Positions 63,016 through 64,000 of a stretch of 64,000 nucleotides of DNA are shown in pieces. The DNA is from Paenibacillus harenae. Lineage in GTDB: Bacteria > Bacillota > Bacilli > Paenibacillales > Paenibacillaceae. Position numbers and translations under genes: made by a program. Every line of letters starts with the position of its first letter. The stretch's first letter is position 1. The notes under the pieces are model-generated. The model saw nothing but the letters and a program-made list of their open reading frames with translations. It had not been told where the DNA came from and did not search any database. The DNA is taken from assembly GCF_030812415.1 (NCBI RefSeq), contig NZ_JAUSST010000002.1, forward strand, positions 930,001 to 994,000. The letters are read 5' to 3'.

Positions 63016-64000
63016 ATGATAGAGTCGAAATCGCAGATTGACGAGGCAGCCTCGCGAATCTCATTGCTGAGAGAAGAGATCGGGCGAGTGATCGTCGGAC
63101 AGCAGACGGTTGTGGAGCAGCTGCTCTGGTGCATGCTGGCAGGCGGTCATGCGCTGCTTGAAGGCATTCCGGGCCTCGGCAAGACGATGCTCGTGCGAAC
63201 GGTCGCCGATTGCGTCTCGTTGCAGTTCTCAAGAATCCAGTTCACGCCCGATCTCATGCCCTCCGATATTACGGGAACGACTTTGATTGACTTCTCGGCG
63301 CAAGGAGCGGCAGCGCAGCGCTTCCAGCCGGGACCGTTGTTCGGCAATCTGGTGCTCGCCGATGAGATCAACCGCGCTACGCCCAAGACGCAGAGCGCGC
63401 TGCTGGAAGCGATGCAGGAGGGGACGGTGACGACCGGAGGCGAGACGCATAGGCTGCCTAAGCCGTTCTTCGTGCTGGCAACGCAAAATCCGATCGAGCA
63501 GGAAGGAACGTATCCGCTGCCGGAAGCGCAGCTTGACCGGTTTCTACTGAAGATCGGCGTCGACTATCCGAGCAGGGAGGAACTGAAGCAGATCGTGCTC
63601 CGCACGTCATCAGTCGAGCAACCGAAAGCTTCCGTCGTCATGGACGGGGAATCGCTGGCTGCCATTGGGCTCATGGCGAAGCAGATTTTGCTCTCGGACG
63701 AGCTGCTGGATGCAGCGGTGAAGATGATTATGATGACGCATCCCGGCGAGATGGATGCGCCGGAAGATATAAAGCGGTATGTCCGATTCGGAGCCGGCCC
63801 GCGGGCGCTTCAAGCGATTGTCGCGGTGAGCAAGGTACGCGCGTTGAGCGCCGGCCGGATGCATGTAACCTGGAATGATATTCGGGAGACCGCATTTCCG
63901 GTTCTGAGACATCGAATGGTGCTTGGTTACGAGGCGCAGGCAATGGGACTATCCAGCGATCGCATGACGGGTGCGATCGTACAGACGATCGAGACGCAGC
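63016..64000 (+). CDS. MoxR family AAA+ ATPase, partial at right edge
   Basis: At least 328 residues of a MoxR ATPase are present and the frame is open at the end of the window. Walker A is GIPGLGKTM (about residues 50-58), Walker B LVLADEINRA, then ATQNPIEQEGTYPLPEAQLDRF with sensor and arginine-finger elements, and the lid domain GAGPRALQAIVAVSKVRAL. AGGAGG precedes the ATG. MoxR proteins act as chaperone-like ATPases with DUF58 and von Willebrand A partners; such genes would be expected just right of the window. Confidence 0.93.
   Translation, partial: MIESKSQIDEAASRISLLREEIGRVIVGQQTVVEQLLWCMLAGGHALLEGIPGLGKTMLVRTVADCVSLQFSRIQFTPDLMPSDITGTTLIDFSAQGAAAQRFQPGPLFGNLVLADEINRATPKTQSALLEAMQEGTVTTGGETHRLPKPFFVLATQNPIEQEGTYPLPEAQLDRFLLKIGVDYPSREELKQIVLRTSSVEQPKASVVMDGESLAAIGLMAKQILLSDELLDAAVKMIMMTHPGEMDAPEDIKRYVRFGAGPRALQAIVAVSKVRALSAGRMHVTWNDIRETAFPVLRHRMVLGYEAQAMGLSSDRMTGAIVQTIETQ

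Overview
The window looks like a chromosomal segment of an endospore-forming Firmicute of the Paenibacillus/Cohnella type. The basis is gene content and gene order: dpaAB, spoIIIE, sleB, spoVS and the block from pnp to ricA match the order known from Bacillus subtilis. Base composition is moderate to high GC, and TTG and GTG starts are frequent. All genus-level statements are inference from sequence patterns; no search was run.

Bases 1-40250 are a conserved housekeeping and sporulation backbone. In order they carry pnp (3' end), ylxY, mlpA, dut, dpaA-dpaB, asd-dapG-dapA, an RNase J gene, tepA, ylzJ, spoIIIE, sleB, ymfF-ymfH-ymfI, ymfJ, ymfK, rodZ, yajQ, rimO, pgsA, cinA, recA, recX, rny, ymdB, spoVS, a membrane-dipeptidase homologue, korA-korB, a pduL homologue, a divergent MFS/TetR pair, miaB and ricA. 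The genes work together in dipicolinate and diaminopimelate/lysine synthesis (asd, dapG, dapA, dpaA, dpaB), RNA turnover (pnp, RNase J, RNase Y, ricA), recombination and SOS (recA, recX), spore DNA translocation and germination (spoIIIE, sleB, spoVS), and tRNA/ribosome methylthiolation (miaB, rimO). Sporulation-type promoters can be read upstream of sleB and ymfJ (sigma-G), spoVS (sigma-H) and, less surely, ylxY, dpaA and tepA. A LexA box precedes recA.

Bases 40250-42180 are a decayed interval: degenerate AT-rich repeats abut a multiply frameshifted remnant that resembles an anti-sigma factor. No sigma-factor gene lies beside it.

Bases 42180-64000 are accessory. They hold a biotin transport locus (bioY divergent from an ECF ATPase gene and an ATPase-EcfT fusion, with a BirA-type operator between), a HAD phosphatase/MFS pair, a signal peptidase, a DUF4184 membrane protein, a histidine kinase/response regulator/RND exporter operon, a lipoprotein with a CuA-like copper site, a VanW protein, small DUF3889 and YbjQ proteins, and finally a tightly packed operon. 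That operon encodes a large exported two-TM protein, an ABC ATPase, an ABC permease, a coiled-coil/Gly-rich membrane protein and a MoxR AAA+ ATPase, and it runs off the right edge. It is the best candidate for an uncharacterised envelope system. No rRNA, tRNA, CRISPR array, prophage or intact insertion sequence was recognised.
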